NCBI RefSeq assembly: GCF_005876985.1
Contig: NZ_VAHD01000001.1
Coordinates: forward strand, 1 to 64,000
Length of the DNA: 64,000 nt
Reading direction: 5' to 3'
Source: Rhodoferax bucti
Lineage (GTDB): Bacteria > Pseudomonadota > Gammaproteobacteria > Burkholderiales > Burkholderiaceae_C
The notes under the pieces are model-generated. The model did not search any database. It saw only the letters and a list, made by a program, of their open reading frames with translations, and had not been told where the DNA came from. The position numbers were made by a program, and so were the translations under genes. Shown piece by piece: positions 7,982 through 20,999 of the stretch. Each line of letters begins with the position of its first letter. Positions within the stretch are counted from its first letter, which is position 1.

Positions 7982-8764
7982 CTAAATACTGAACATCATG
8001 GCCGTGAGGACAAAGTCCAAGGCCAGCACGGTAAGCGATGCCACCACCACGGTGCGGGTCGTGGCACGGGCCACGCCCTCGGGCGTGGGCTGCGCCTCAA
8101 ACCCCTGCAGCAGCGCAATAAAGCTCACCGCAAAACCAAAGACCACGCTCTTGATGACACCGTTACCCACATCCACCCACGCATCCACCCCACTCTGCAT
8201 CTGGCTCCAGAAGGCACCGGAGTCGATACCGATCATGGGCACGCTGACCACCCAACCGCCCAACACGCCCACGGCGCTGAACACCGCTGCCAAGATGGGC
8301 ATGGCGATCACCGCACCCCAGAAGCGCGGCGCCAGGATGCGCGACACAGGGTCCACCGCCATCATCTCCATGGCGCTGAGTTGTTCACCGGCCTTCATGA
8401 GGCCGATTTCTGCGGTCAAGGAAGTACCCGCACGCCCTGCGAACAAAAGCGCTGTCAGCACCGGCCCGAACTCCCGCACCAGGCTCAGGCTGATCAGCAT
8501 GCCCACAGAGTCCGCCGCGCCGAAGCGCTGCAAACCGTAGTAATACTGCAAGCCCATCACAAAGCCGACAAACACACCAGACACCGCAATGATGGCCAGC
8601 GAATAGTTGCCCATGAAATGGATCTGGTCACGCAGCAACGCAGGACGGCGCAACACGGCGCCCAAAGACCACACCAGACGCCCCAGCAAACGGGCGCCGG
8701 CCCCCAAGTCTGCGAGCTTGCTGCGCACGGCGAACCCCAGCTCGGCAGGATGCAAAAACCTCAT
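7982..8764 (-). CDS. mlaE: Phospholipid ABC transporter permease MlaE
   Basis: 260 residues of the YrbE/MlaE permease family: an N-terminal amphipathic stretch, then membrane segments including GNYSLAIIAVSGVFVGFVMGLQ, EFGPVLTALLFAGRAGTSLTAEIG and a C-terminal pair ending LDFVLTAMMF. The EFGPVL-TALL-AGR region is the conserved coupling segment. The ATG overlaps the mlaF stop (ATGA), so translation is coupled. Confidence 0.95.
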   Translation of the reverse strand: MRFLHPAELGFAVRSKLADLGAGARLLGRLVWSLGAVLRRPALLRDQIHFMGNYSLAIIAVSGVFVGFVMGLQYYYGLQRFGAADSVGMLISLSLVREFGPVLTALLFAGRAGTSLTAEIGLMKAGEQLSAMEMMAVDPVSRILAPRFWGAVIAMPILAAVFSAVGVLGGWVVSVPMIGIDSGAFWSQMQSGVDAWVDVGNGVIKSVVFGFAVSFIALLQGFEAQPTPEGVARATTRTVVVASLTVLALDFVLTAMMFSI

Positions 8765-9600
8765 CGCGCAGCCTCCGCAGAAAAATCCGCATCCACCGGC
8801 ACGGCCGGATAGTGAAAGCGCACCGGGCCTTCCGGCAAGGCATTCACAAACTGGTGCACCAGCGGGTCGGTGCTGTCGCGCACCTCTTGCGGCGTTCCTT
8901 GCGCTGCGATCTTGCCGTTGGCCAACACAATCACCTGGTCGGCGATATGGAAGGTTTCTTCCAGGTCATGCGACACCACGATGCTGGTCAGCCCCATGGC
9001 GTCATTGAGTTGGCGGATGAGCCGCGCTGCGGTTCCAAGGGAAATCGGATCCAGGCCGGCAAACGGCTCGTCGTACATCACCAACTCGGGGTCCAGCGCA
9101 ATCGCACGCGCCAAGGCCACGCGGCGCGCCATGCCACCGGAGACTTCGGAGGGCATCAAATCCCGCGCACCCCGCAAGCCCACGGCGTTGAGTTTCATGA
9201 GCACGATGTCCCGGATCAGCGCTTCCGACAAACCGGTGTGCTCCCGCAGGGGAAAGGCCACGTTGTCAAACACGCTCAAATCGGTGAACAAAGCCCCGAA
9301 CTGGAACAACATACCCATGCGACGGCGGGCTGCGTAGAGCTCTGCGGCGCCCATGCGAGACACGTCCTGGGGCACATCGCCCGCACTCGGGCCGTGCAGC
9401 AGAACCTGGCCGGCCTGCACCCGGTTTTGGCCACCGATCAGGCGCAGCACCGTGGTTTTTCCACCGCCGGATGCGCCCATTAAGGCGGTGACTTTGCCGC
9501 GTGGCACGGTCAACGACACGCCATCCAGAATGCGGCGCTCGCCGTATCCGAACGACACGTTTTTCAGTTCAACCAGAGCAGAGGAAGGAGTGGAGGCCAT
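8761..9600 (-). CDS. mlaF: Phospholipid ABC transporter ATPase MlaF
   Basis: 279 residues. Walker A GASGGGKTT (about 42-50), signature VSGGMARRVALARA, Walker B ELVMYDEPFAGLDP and the switch His in VVSHDLEET are present. It is the first gene of the mla train. The region just before its ATG is occupied by the T-run of the gltD terminator, and I see no Shine-Dalgarno sequence there. A few residues after QEVRDSTD-PLVHQF form the family's C-terminal extension. Confidence 0.95.
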   Translation of the reverse strand: MASTPSSALVELKNVSFGYGERRILDGVSLTVPRGKVTALMGASGGGKTTVLRLIGGQNRVQAGQVLLHGPSAGDVPQDVSRMGAAELYAARRRMGMLFQFGALFTDLSVFDNVAFPLREHTGLSEALIRDIVLMKLNAVGLRGARDLMPSEVSGGMARRVALARAIALDPELVMYDEPFAGLDPISLGTAARLIRQLNDAMGLTSIVVSHDLEETFHIADQVIVLANGKIAAQGTPQEVRDSTDPLVHQFVNALPEGPVRFHYPAVPVDADFSAEAAR

Positions 9601-9632
9601 AAAAGCAAGAAGGCCGGGATGTGCCCGGCCTT
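9601..9632 (-). terminator. Rho-independent terminator after gltD
   Basis: A nine-base stem AAGGCCGGG/CCCGGCCTT (9610-9618 with 9624-9632), five-base loop, followed on the minus strand by CTTGCTTTT. It lies between the gltD stop and the mlaF start codon, with the T-run touching the mlaF ATG. Confidence 0.8.
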
Positions 9633-9657
9633 GGAATGATAAAGGGGAAAACCCTTA

Positions 9658-11124
9658 TCAGCGTGGCAGTTCGGTAAAGCCCATCAAGAACTCGTCGACT
9701 GCGCGCGCTGCTTGACGGCCTTCGCGGATCGCCCACACCACCAAGGATTGGCCGCGGCGGATATCGCCAGCCGCAAACACCTTGGGCACGTTGGTGGCGT
9801 AGCCGCCTGTGAAGTCAGTCGTCGCCTTGGCGTTGCCACGGGCGTCTTTGTCGATGCCAAAAGACTCCAACACGGTTGCGACCGGGTTCACAAAGCCCAT
9901 GGCCAGCAGCACGAGATCGGCCTTCAGCACTTTCTCCGTACCGGGCACATCCACCAACTTGCCATCCTTGAACTCGACTTGCACGGTCTTGAGACCCGTG
10001 ACCTTGCCTTTTTCGCCAATGAATTCCTTGGTGGAAATGGCGAACACGCGCTCACAACCTTCTTCATGGCTGGAGCTGGTGCGCAGCTTCAGCGGCCAAT
10101 AAGGCCAGGTGAGCGGACGGTTTTCTTCAGCTGGAGGCTGGGGCATCACCTCAAACTGGGTCACGCTGACCGCGCCGTGGCGGTTGGAGGTACCCACACA
10201 GTCAGAGCCGGTATCGCCACCGCCAATAACGATGACGTGCTTGCCATCTGCGCGCAACTGGTTCTTCAGCTTGTCGCCAGCGTTCACCTTGTTCTGCTGG
10301 GGCAGGAACTCCATGGCGAAGTGGATACCGTCCAGATCGCGGCCGGGCACTGGCAGGTCGCGGGACTGCTCGGAACCGCCGGTCAGCAGCACCGCGTCGA
10401 AATCTTTCTTGAGCTGCTCGGGAGAAATGGTTTCCTTGGCCCAGTTGGTGACCTTGGAGCCCTTGGGCATGTCACCTACCAGCACGCCAGTGCGGATGGT
10501 CACACCTTCGGCGGCCAGCTGCTCAGCGCGGCGGTCGATGTGGGACTTTTCCATCTTGAAGTCGGGAATACCGTAGCGCAGCAGGCCACCGATGCGGTCG
10601 TTCTTTTCGAACAAGGTGACGTCGTGGCCGACGCGCGCCAATTGCTGGGCCGCCGCCATGCCAGCGGGGCCGGAGCCCACCACGGCAACCTTCTTGCCGG
10701 TCTTGACCTTGGCGGGCTGGGGGGTGACCCACCCTTCGGCCCAGGCGCGGTCGATGATGGCGTGCTCAATCGACTTGATGCCCACCGCTTCTTCGTTGAC
10801 GTTCAGGGTGCAGGCTGCCTCGCAAGGTGCGGGGCAGATGCGGCCGGTGAACTCGGGGAAGTTGTTGGTGCTGTGCAGCGTGTCGATCGCGGCCTTCCAG
10901 TCCTTGCGGAAGACGAGGTCGTTGAAGTCCGGAATGATGTTGTTGACCGGGCAGCCGTTGTTGCAGAACGGCGTGCCGCAGTCCATGCAGCGCGCAGCCT
11001 GCTTGTTGGCCTGCGCGTCGTCCAGACCGATAACGAACTCTTTGTAGTTCTTCAAGCGCTCGGTAACAGGCTTGTAGCCCTCTTCGATGCGCTCAAACTC
11101 CATGAAGCCAGTGACTTTTCCCAT
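9658..11124 (-). CDS. gltD: Glutamate synthase (NADPH) small subunit
   Basis: 488 residues. It supplies electrons from NADPH through FAD and iron-sulfur clusters to GltB for glutamate formation. The N-terminal cluster cysteines are C46, C49, C54, C58 ([14 protein letters not shown]). The FAD-binding [14 protein letters not shown] motif lies near 149-162 and the NADPH-binding GGGDTGSDC near 300. A conserved [14 protein letters not shown] closes the FAD site. AAGGA precedes the ATG. It lies 34 bases downstream of gltB and is followed by a terminator. Confidence 0.97.
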   Translation of the reverse strand: MGKVTGFMEFERIEEGYKPVTERLKNYKEFVIGLDDAQANKQAARCMDCGTPFCNNGCPVNNIIPDFNDLVFRKDWKAAIDTLHSTNNFPEFTGRICPAPCEAACTLNVNEEAVGIKSIEHAIIDRAWAEGWVTPQPAKVKTGKKVAVVGSGPAGMAAAQQLARVGHDVTLFEKNDRIGGLLRYGIPDFKMEKSHIDRRAEQLAAEGVTIRTGVLVGDMPKGSKVTNWAKETISPEQLKKDFDAVLLTGGSEQSRDLPVPGRDLDGIHFAMEFLPQQNKVNAGDKLKNQLRADGKHVIVIGGGDTGSDCVGTSNRHGAVSVTQFEVMPQPPAEENRPLTWPYWPLKLRTSSSHEEGCERVFAISTKEFIGEKGKVTGLKTVQVEFKDGKLVDVPGTEKVLKADLVLLAMGFVNPVATVLESFGIDKDARGNAKATTDFTGGYATNVPKVFAAGDIRRGQSLVVWAIREGRQAARAVDEFLMGFTELPR

Positions 11125-11158
11125 GATGTACGTCCTTGTGCGTTAGATCAGACGGGCC

Positions 11159-15931
<4,773 letters not shown>

Positions 15932-15999
15932 GGCGCACTCCTGAAAATTACAGTGGACGTGAAGAATACTGCAATGCAACAAAAGTGCCAAGCAAAATT

Positions 16000-16025
16000 A
16001 AACGGGGTCAGACACCAATTTAAAA
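16000..16025 (+). other. GGGGTCAGACACCAATTT motif, RAYT-flanking type
   Basis: AACGGGGTCAGACACCAATT is a sequence type I associate with the flanks of REP-associated transposase genes in many proteobacteria. The RAYT gene lies just to the right. It sits in the intergenic region upstream of gltB (15932-16108), which contains no gene. Confidence 0.4.
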
Positions 16026-16039
16026 ACCAGATTTTGATT

Positions 16040-16068
16040 CAATTTAATATAAGGGACACATTAAATTG
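16040..16068. repeat. Perfect 9-bp inverted repeat in the gltB upstream region
   Basis: CAATTTAAT and ATTAAATTG are separated by 11 bases. The AT-rich palindrome is downstream of the RAYT gene and about 110 bases upstream of gltB. It could be an operator for gltB, a weak terminator, or part of a RAYT-mobilised element; the sequence does not decide. Confidence 0.55.
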
Positions 16069-16115
16069 ATAGCAATTTGCGCAATATCCACGAGCGCTAG
16101 CGCTATATTTATTTC
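16066..16115 (+). repeat. Dispersed-repeat copy abutting the RAYT gene
   Basis: GATAGCAATTTGCGCA, nine bases, then AGCGCTAGCGCTATATTT. Both inverted arms are recognisable. The right end runs into the stop codon of the RAYT gene at 16109. Confidence 0.6.
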
Positions 16116-16804
16116 TTTTTTTCGGTAGAAATTGGGCGTCCTGCAGCCTTGCGCGCCAAACGACGTGGCGTGTTTTTTTGCAACTCGGCCACAAACTCGG
16201 CACTCCCCAATGCCCAGCCGTGGGTCACGGCGTCGGTCAACTCCCCGTTTTGGGCCGGATTCAAGCCCTCCTGCACTGCGGCTTGGTACGCGGCTTCGCG
16301 CGCAAAGGGCGTATTGCCCAATGCCCAATATGCGGGATGGGGCGTGATCAGTCGATCGGCCTTGGCCCCCGTGTAGTGGCCGTGGCTGGACCACGGATAC
16401 TCCGGCGCAAGCGGTCCACCGTGGGTGCGCAGGGGGTGAGAGTCCAGAAAGGTGGCCGCAGCCAACCAATGGGTGTCTTGCAGCACGGTGGATTTGAAGC
16501 GCCCTTCCCACAAGGTGCCGCGGCGGTCATAGCGCTGGTTGAAGTGCCGCACGTACTGCCGGCCCAAGGCCTGCATCATCAGTGGCAATGCGGTATCGGT
16601 CTCGGGTGTGAGCAGCAGGTGGAAATGGTCTGCCAACAACACATAGCCATGGACGGCCACCTTGTGCTGCCGGGAGGCTGTCAGCAACGCCTCCAACAAG
16701 GCCTGGTAATCCTCGGCATCCCGACAAATCGGCTGCCCATGCCCTCCCCGCTGCAACACGTGGTGCAAATGCCCTGCTATTGCCAATCGCGGAAGTCGTG
16801 CCAT
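16109..16804 (-). CDS. REP-associated tyrosine transposase (RAYT, Y1/HUH family)
   Basis: 231 residues from the ATG at 16804 (MARLPRLAIAGHLHHVLQRG); the open frame continues upstream, but this is the canonical start of the family. The HUH motif is HFHLLL in GYVLLADHFHLLLTPETD (about 67), and the catalytic Tyr is expected in QYVRHFNQRYDRRGTLWEGR (about 100-115). Such enzymes cut and join single-stranded REP hairpins. The gene appears intact. A dispersed-repeat copy touches its 3' end and a GGGGTCAGACACC motif lies beyond. It stands between gltB and a metallo-hydrolase gene, all on the minus strand. Confidence 0.88.
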   Translation of the reverse strand: MARLPRLAIAGHLHHVLQRGGHGQPICRDAEDYQALLEALLTASRQHKVAVHGYVLLADHFHLLLTPETDTALPLMMQALGRQYVRHFNQRYDRRGTLWEGRFKSTVLQDTHWLAAATFLDSHPLRTHGGPLAPEYPWSSHGHYTGAKADRLITPHPAYWALGNTPFAREAAYQAAVQEGLNPAQNGELTDAVTHGWALGSAEFVAELQKNTPRRLARKAAGRPISTEKKK

Positions 16805-16851
16805 GGGGCGCGATGGTAGCGGATGACAACGGCCGCAGTCCGGCACGCTCC

Positions 16852-17628
16852 TTACAAATCGATTTGCGGCAGCTGGTATTGCGGCGTGCCCATCAGGTCG
16901 ATGCCGCAGGAGAGGTTGTCCAGCCAATCCAGCAGCTGCCCGATGGCAGCACCCTGCAGCGGCGCACCGTGCTGGGGCACGATCATGGAAATCTCCAGCC
17001 CCCGCACCATACGCACCCAGAGCTTGAGAATTTTGTTGCTCACCATGTAGCGGCGGTGAAACGCTTCCATGCCATGGGGCATGGGGGTGAGGCTGGTGAT
17101 GGGCTGGCGCGCCTCCTGGCCACTGAGCATGGACACGCCCAAATCCCCAGAGAACAGGATCTTGCTCACCGGGTCGTAAAACTGGAAATTGCCCTCGGCA
17201 TGGAGAAAGTGGGCAGGCAGGAGCCACAAATCCGTTTTGCCGAAACGCAATTTTCCGCCCTCGTCCGGAATGGGGATGATGCGGTCTTCCGTTTTGCCGA
17301 TCTTGCAAAAATGGGGCGCAAACCGGGCCCAGAGCTTGGAAATGAGCAGCTTGGCCTGGGTGGAGGTCATCCAGCGGTCCAGCGAGGCAATGATGTCGGG
17401 GTCGGCGTGCGAGGCCAGGATGTAATCGAGGTGCTGGGGCGCAATGTACTTGCGCATGGTCAGGTTCAACTCGTTGTAGGTCATGTTGCCACCGGGGTCG
17501 AGAATCACCCCCTCGCCGTGGTCCACGATCAAAAACTGGTTGGCTTGCACGGCCTCGGTTTCGTCCGACACCAGGTCGGTGAACATCACACAGCAGTGAT
17601 GGGCATCTTTGTAGAGTTCAACAGCCAT
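16852..17628 (-). CDS. Diiron metallo-beta-lactamase-fold protein, ODP-like
   Basis: 258 residues from the ATG at 17628 (AAGGGG upstream). The fold matches the MBL domain of flavodiiron proteins without the flavodoxin part: ASHADPDIIASLDRW (H74, D76, D78 in the metal site), HFLHAEGNFQFYDPVSKILFSGDLG, and IVPQHGAPLQG. This combination resembles the oxygen-binding diiron protein (ODP) group, which senses O2 rather than reducing it. No sensor or chemotaxis gene is adjacent. Function beyond a diiron MBL protein is inference. Confidence 0.8.
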   Translation of the reverse strand: MAVELYKDAHHCCVMFTDLVSDETEAVQANQFLIVDHGEGVILDPGGNMTYNELNLTMRKYIAPQHLDYILASHADPDIIASLDRWMTSTQAKLLISKLWARFAPHFCKIGKTEDRIIPIPDEGGKLRFGKTDLWLLPAHFLHAEGNFQFYDPVSKILFSGDLGVSMLSGQEARQPITSLTPMPHGMEAFHRRYMVSNKILKLWVRMVRGLEISMIVPQHGAPLQGAAIGQLLDWLDNLSCGIDLMGTPQYQLPQIDL

Positions 17629-17719
17629 GGCAGGCCCCTTATGCAAAGTGGGCGCCTATGCGCCCACATGAACCCCGATTGTGAAATCAGCCCCGCCCCG
17701 GGACTTTGATGCACGTCAA

Positions 17720-18187
17720 TTATTTTGGTGCTTTGGTCACACGCACCTTGCCACCGGTGGTGACGATGATGACTTCGTCGCCCGCGGCCAGTTGCTCTCC
17801 GCCCTTGGCCTGCACGATGGCCCGACGGTCGCCACCTTTGAGTTGCACCAGAATTTCCACGGCCTCTTCTTTGGTAGCAAACCGCTCCAGCGCGTTACCT
17901 GCGGCCGCACCAGCCACGCCGGCTAGCACCCCTAGCACCTGGGCTTCGCGCTGCACGCCACTGCCTCCGTACCCGCCGATGGCGCCCACCACGCCGCCCA
18001 CGGCGGCACCTACGCCGGACTGGTTACCGTCCACCACCACATTGCGCACCGACAGGATCACCCCGTCCTGCACCTGGGCCATGCGCTGGGCGTCACCACG
18101 CTGGATCACATCGGGGCTGCTGCTCGCGCAAGCGCCCAAGGCAGTCAAAACCACGGCCACAGCGGCCCATTTCATTGTTTGTTGCAT
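17720..18187 (-). CDS. Outer-membrane glycine-zipper lipoprotein, SlyB/17-kDa antigen type
   Basis: 155 residues with a lipoprotein signal ending LGAC (about residue 20). After it comes a glycine-zipper membrane segment (GVGAAVGGVVGAIGGYGGSG and VLGVLAGVAGAAAGN), then a small beta domain (EAVEILVQLKGGDRRAIVQAKGGEQLAAGDEVIIV). This is the layout of SlyB/Pcp, which binds lipid A and buffers outer-membrane stress. The start at 18187 has GGAGA upstream. Confidence 0.85.
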   Translation of the reverse strand: MQQTMKWAAVAVVLTALGACASSSPDVIQRGDAQRMAQVQDGVILSVRNVVVDGNQSGVGAAVGGVVGAIGGYGGSGVQREAQVLGVLAGVAGAAAGNALERFATKEEAVEILVQLKGGDRRAIVQAKGGEQLAAGDEVIIVTTGGKVRVTKAPK

Positions 18188-18234
18188 GTCATTCTCCGGA
18201 TGCGCGAAGCGCTTTGCTATCCCGACCTAACGTG

Positions 18235-19164
18235 TCAGGCAGGGGTTTCGTTGTCAACGCTATTGTCTGCGGGCAATGTAAACCGTGTGTCAAGCAAGGC
18301 CTGCAGGCCGAACTCGGTCAACAAGGCACGCAGGCGCTGGGCGGCCGCACGTTTCTTCTGGCCGGTGTAACGAGCCAGAATCAGCTCATTCTTCATGCTG
18401 TGCTCCCAGCCCACCAGCTCGGTCACGGTCACCTGGTAGCCATGCGCCTCCAAGTACAAGCAACGCAGCACATTGGTGAGCTGGCTGCCGATTTCCCGGG
18501 TGTGTAGGGGGTGGCGCCAGAGTTCGGCCAAAGGGGTGCGCGTCAAGTTCAGCGCCTTGTTCTGGTTCAAGTGCCGGGCCAATTCTGCCTGGCAGCATGG
18601 CACCAGCACAAAGGCACGCACCTTTTTCTCCAAACCGAAGGCAATGGCGTCGTCCGTGGCGGTATCGCAGGCGTGCAACGCGGTCACCACATCAAAGGTG
18701 TCCGGCAATTCCTGCAGGCTGGTGGACTCGGCCACACTCACATTCAGGAAATGCATGCGCTCGAAGTGCAGCTTGTGGGCCAGTGCCAATGACTTGTCCA
18801 CCAACTCCGCCCGGGTCTCGATGCCGTACAACTGGCTCTGGGGCAGGTGCTTGAAGTACAGGTCGTACAGGATGAAACCCAGATACGACTTACCCGCACC
18901 GTGGTCGGCCAGCGTGAACGCCTTGCCCTCGCGCACCGGCAGCTCGTTCATCAACTTCTCAATGAACTGGTACAGGTGATACACCTGCTTGAGCTTGCGG
19001 CGGGAGTCCTGGTTGAGCTTGCCGTCCCGGGTCAGGATATGCAGCTCTTTGAGCAGCTCCACCGATTGGCCGGGGCGGATTTCGGGTGCCAAGGCATTCG
19101 CATCGGCGGCGGGCGGCGTGGCACCTTTTGCAGGCTTGCTGTGGGGTTTGCTTGGGGATTTCAT
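18235..19164 (-). CDS. SAM-dependent methyltransferase (Methyltransf_32/GSTCD-like)
   Basis: 309 residues. A disordered Lys/Pro/Ala N-terminus (to about 30) precedes a Rossmann methyltransferase: LADHGAGKSYLGFILYDLY (SAM-binding glycine loop), YGIETRAELVDKS (acidic end of strand 2), FDVVTALHACDTATDDAI and FVLVPCCQAELA. The HACDTATD plus PCCQ motifs are typical of this family; members are thought to act on RNA or protein, substrate unknown. It lies 10 bases after the DUF1415 gene on the same strand. Confidence 0.85.
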   Translation of the reverse strand: MKSPSKPHSKPAKGATPPAADANALAPEIRPGQSVELLKELHILTRDGKLNQDSRRKLKQVYHLYQFIEKLMNELPVREGKAFTLADHGAGKSYLGFILYDLYFKHLPQSQLYGIETRAELVDKSLALAHKLHFERMHFLNVSVAESTSLQELPDTFDVVTALHACDTATDDAIAFGLEKKVRAFVLVPCCQAELARHLNQNKALNLTRTPLAELWRHPLHTREIGSQLTNVLRCLYLEAHGYQVTVTELVGWEHSMKNELILARYTGQKKRAAAQRLRALLTEFGLQALLDTRFTLPADNSVDNETPA

Positions 19165-19174
19165 GCGTGTGTAC

Positions 19175-19774
19175 TCATGTCGGATGGCGCGCGGGCGGGC
19201 CTACGTCCAGCGCACTCCAGCCCTCCAAGCCCAGTCGCTCCAGGGTTTCGATGTTTTTCTCAAAAATGGCTTCTGCTTCGGGGAAAGCCTCTACCGCCCT
19301 GTCGATGCTCGCCTCCCGCAGCAGGTGCAGGATGGGATAGGGCGCGCGATTGGTGTAGTTGCTGATGGCCTCGGGCTCTGCATCTGCAAATTCAAATAGC
19401 GGGTGAAAGCTGGCAATCTGCAGCTCGCCGCTGAGTTTGAGTTTGCGCAGGCACTTGTCGGCGGCGTACAAAAAATCGTTGAAGTCCACGAACTCCAGAA
19501 AGGCCACCGGCAGCACCAGCAACGTGGTGTCGCGCGCCTGGGGGTCAGCACTTGCCAAAGCTTGCAGCTCCTCCTGCAAGACCTCCAGCACATCGGCAGG
19601 CTCGGTCGCAGCGCTCACCGCGTAGTGAATCTGTTGCTTCACATGCACCGATTTGGCAAACGGGCACAGATTCAAACCGATCACCGCGCGCTCCAGCCAG
19701 CGGCGGGTCCGCGCAAGCACAGCACCTTCTGTCTCGCCCGCAAATAGTCGGGAAGTTTTGGAAGTGTCAGACAT
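19175..19774 (-). CDS. DUF1415 family protein
   Basis: 199 residues matching DUF1415 throughout: RRWLERAVIGLNLCPFAKSV near residue 30, TTLLVLPVAFLEFVDFNDFLYAADKCL in the middle, then LQIASFHPLFEFAD and ISNYTNRAPYPILHLLREASID. The GLNLCPFA cysteine is a family landmark. No biochemical role is established. The gene begins eight bases inside dgt, so the two are translationally coupled. Confidence 0.9.
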   Translation of the reverse strand: MSDTSKTSRLFAGETEGAVLARTRRWLERAVIGLNLCPFAKSVHVKQQIHYAVSAATEPADVLEVLQEELQALASADPQARDTTLLVLPVAFLEFVDFNDFLYAADKCLRKLKLSGELQIASFHPLFEFADAEPEAISNYTNRAPYPILHLLREASIDRAVEAFPEAEAIFEKNIETLERLGLEGWSALDVGPPARHPT

Positions 19775-20939
19775 GGAACAGCCTCGCTCCGGTCAAACGC
19801 TCATGCTCGCGCAGGGCAAAGCGGTCCGTCATGCCGGCAATATGGTCGCTCACGCGGCGATGGAGTGGTGTGGCGTCGGACTCGACGTCGTCCTGCCCCA
19901 TTTCGACTGGGTCCGCCACATAGATGGCAAACAGGTCGCGAACCACCTGCTTGGCCCGGTCCATGGTGTCCATCACCTGCGGATGGCGGTACAACTGGTG
20001 AAACAGAAAGTGTTTGAGCTCGCGCGAGCGGGCTCGCATGTCCGCACTGAAGACCATGAGAGGCGGTGCGCGCCGGATGTCCTCCAGACTTGCGGGCGCT
20101 TGCACTGCAATTTGCGCTGCGCTGGCGCGCATCACGTCGTACACCATGTCGCTCAGCATCAGGCGTATGGTTTCGTAGAGCCAGCGGCGTTGCTGGTGGG
20201 GCTGCGCCAGCGCGGGGTGCGCCTGCTGGGCGCGGCGGGCGTAGTCGGCAAACAAGGGCACGGACAGCATCTGCTCCCAACCCAACAAGCCGGAGCGCAC
20301 GCCGTCATCAATATCGTGGCAGTTGTAGGCAATTTCGTCTGCCAGATTGCACAACTGTGCCTCCAGGCTGGGTTGCCCCCCTTCCAAAAACCGGCGCGCC
20401 ACGCCGCCAGAGGCGCCCGCGTAGCCAGACTCAGCTTGCTCCAGCAAGGCGGCATTGGTTTTGGAACAGTGTTTGAGAATGCCCTCGCGGGACTCAAAGC
20501 ACAGGTTCAAGCCATCAAAGGCCGGGTAACGTGCCTCCAAGTGGTCCACCACCCGCAGGCTCTGCAGGTTGTGCTCAAAACCACCGTGGTCGGTCATGCA
20601 CTCATGCAAGGCGTCCTGCCCGGCATGGCCGAAGGGCGTGTGGCCCAAGTCGTGCGCAAGAGCAATGGTCTCGACCACATCTTCATTCAACCCCAGGGTG
20701 CGCGCCATCGAGCGCCCCAGTTGCGCAACCTCCAGCGAGTGCGTCAACCGGGTGCGAAACAGGTCGCCTTCGTGGTTGATGAACACCTGCGTTTTGTAGA
20801 CCAAGCGCCGGAAGGCGGTGGAGTGGACAATGCGGTCCCGGTCCCGCTGAAACGGCGTGCGGGTCGGCGCCTCCGGCTCCGGGTAGCGGCGACCGCGGCT
20901 GTGCCCGGGCTGGCAGGCATAGGGTTGGAGTTCATGCAT
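19767..20939 (-). CDS. dgt: Deoxyguanosinetriphosphate triphosphohydrolase-like protein
   Basis: 390 residues of the HD-domain dNTPase family, which releases triphosphate from dNTPs. Metal ligands lie in RLTHSLEVAQLGR (H), ALAHDLGHTPFGHAGQDAL (HD plus further His) and LADEIAYNCHDIDDGVRSG. The N-terminal HRDRxRIVHSTAFRRL-like segment (PFQRDRDRIVHSTAFRRL) is standard. The start at 20939 has no Shine-Dalgarno sequence: the whole gap back to aroB is a dispersed-repeat copy, so initiation may depend on readthrough from aroB or a repeat-borne feature. Confidence 0.94.
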   Translation of the reverse strand: MHELQPYACQPGHSRGRRYPEPEAPTRTPFQRDRDRIVHSTAFRRLVYKTQVFINHEGDLFRTRLTHSLEVAQLGRSMARTLGLNEDVVETIALAHDLGHTPFGHAGQDALHECMTDHGGFEHNLQSLRVVDHLEARYPAFDGLNLCFESREGILKHCSKTNAALLEQAESGYAGASGGVARRFLEGGQPSLEAQLCNLADEIAYNCHDIDDGVRSGLLGWEQMLSVPLFADYARRAQQAHPALAQPHQQRRWLYETIRLMLSDMVYDVMRASAAQIAVQAPASLEDIRRAPPLMVFSADMRARSRELKHFLFHQLYRHPQVMDTMDRAKQVVRDLFAIYVADPVEMGQDDVESDATPLHRRVSDHIAGMTDRFALREHERLTGARLFHV

Positions 20940-20941
20940 AA

Positions 20942-20999
20942 AAAGTGTTGCTAGCGCAGACGGGATATGCGCCAGCAGCTATGAATTTAATAGCAATCA
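20942..20999 (-). repeat. Dispersed-repeat copy filling the aroB-dgt gap
   Basis: On the minus strand: TTGCTATTAAATTCATAGCT, GCTGGCGCATAT, then CTGCGCTAGCAACACTTTTT. It begins at the aroB stop codon and ends at the dgt start, so the element accounts for essentially the entire intergenic space. It is one of the best-preserved copies. Confidence 0.75.

Noticed and set aside
16805..17308. N-terminal extension of the RAYT frame as a fusion protein
   Set aside because: It overlaps the MBL-fold gene in another frame, is Pro/His-rich, and RAYT proteins normally begin MARLPRL-like, as at 16804.
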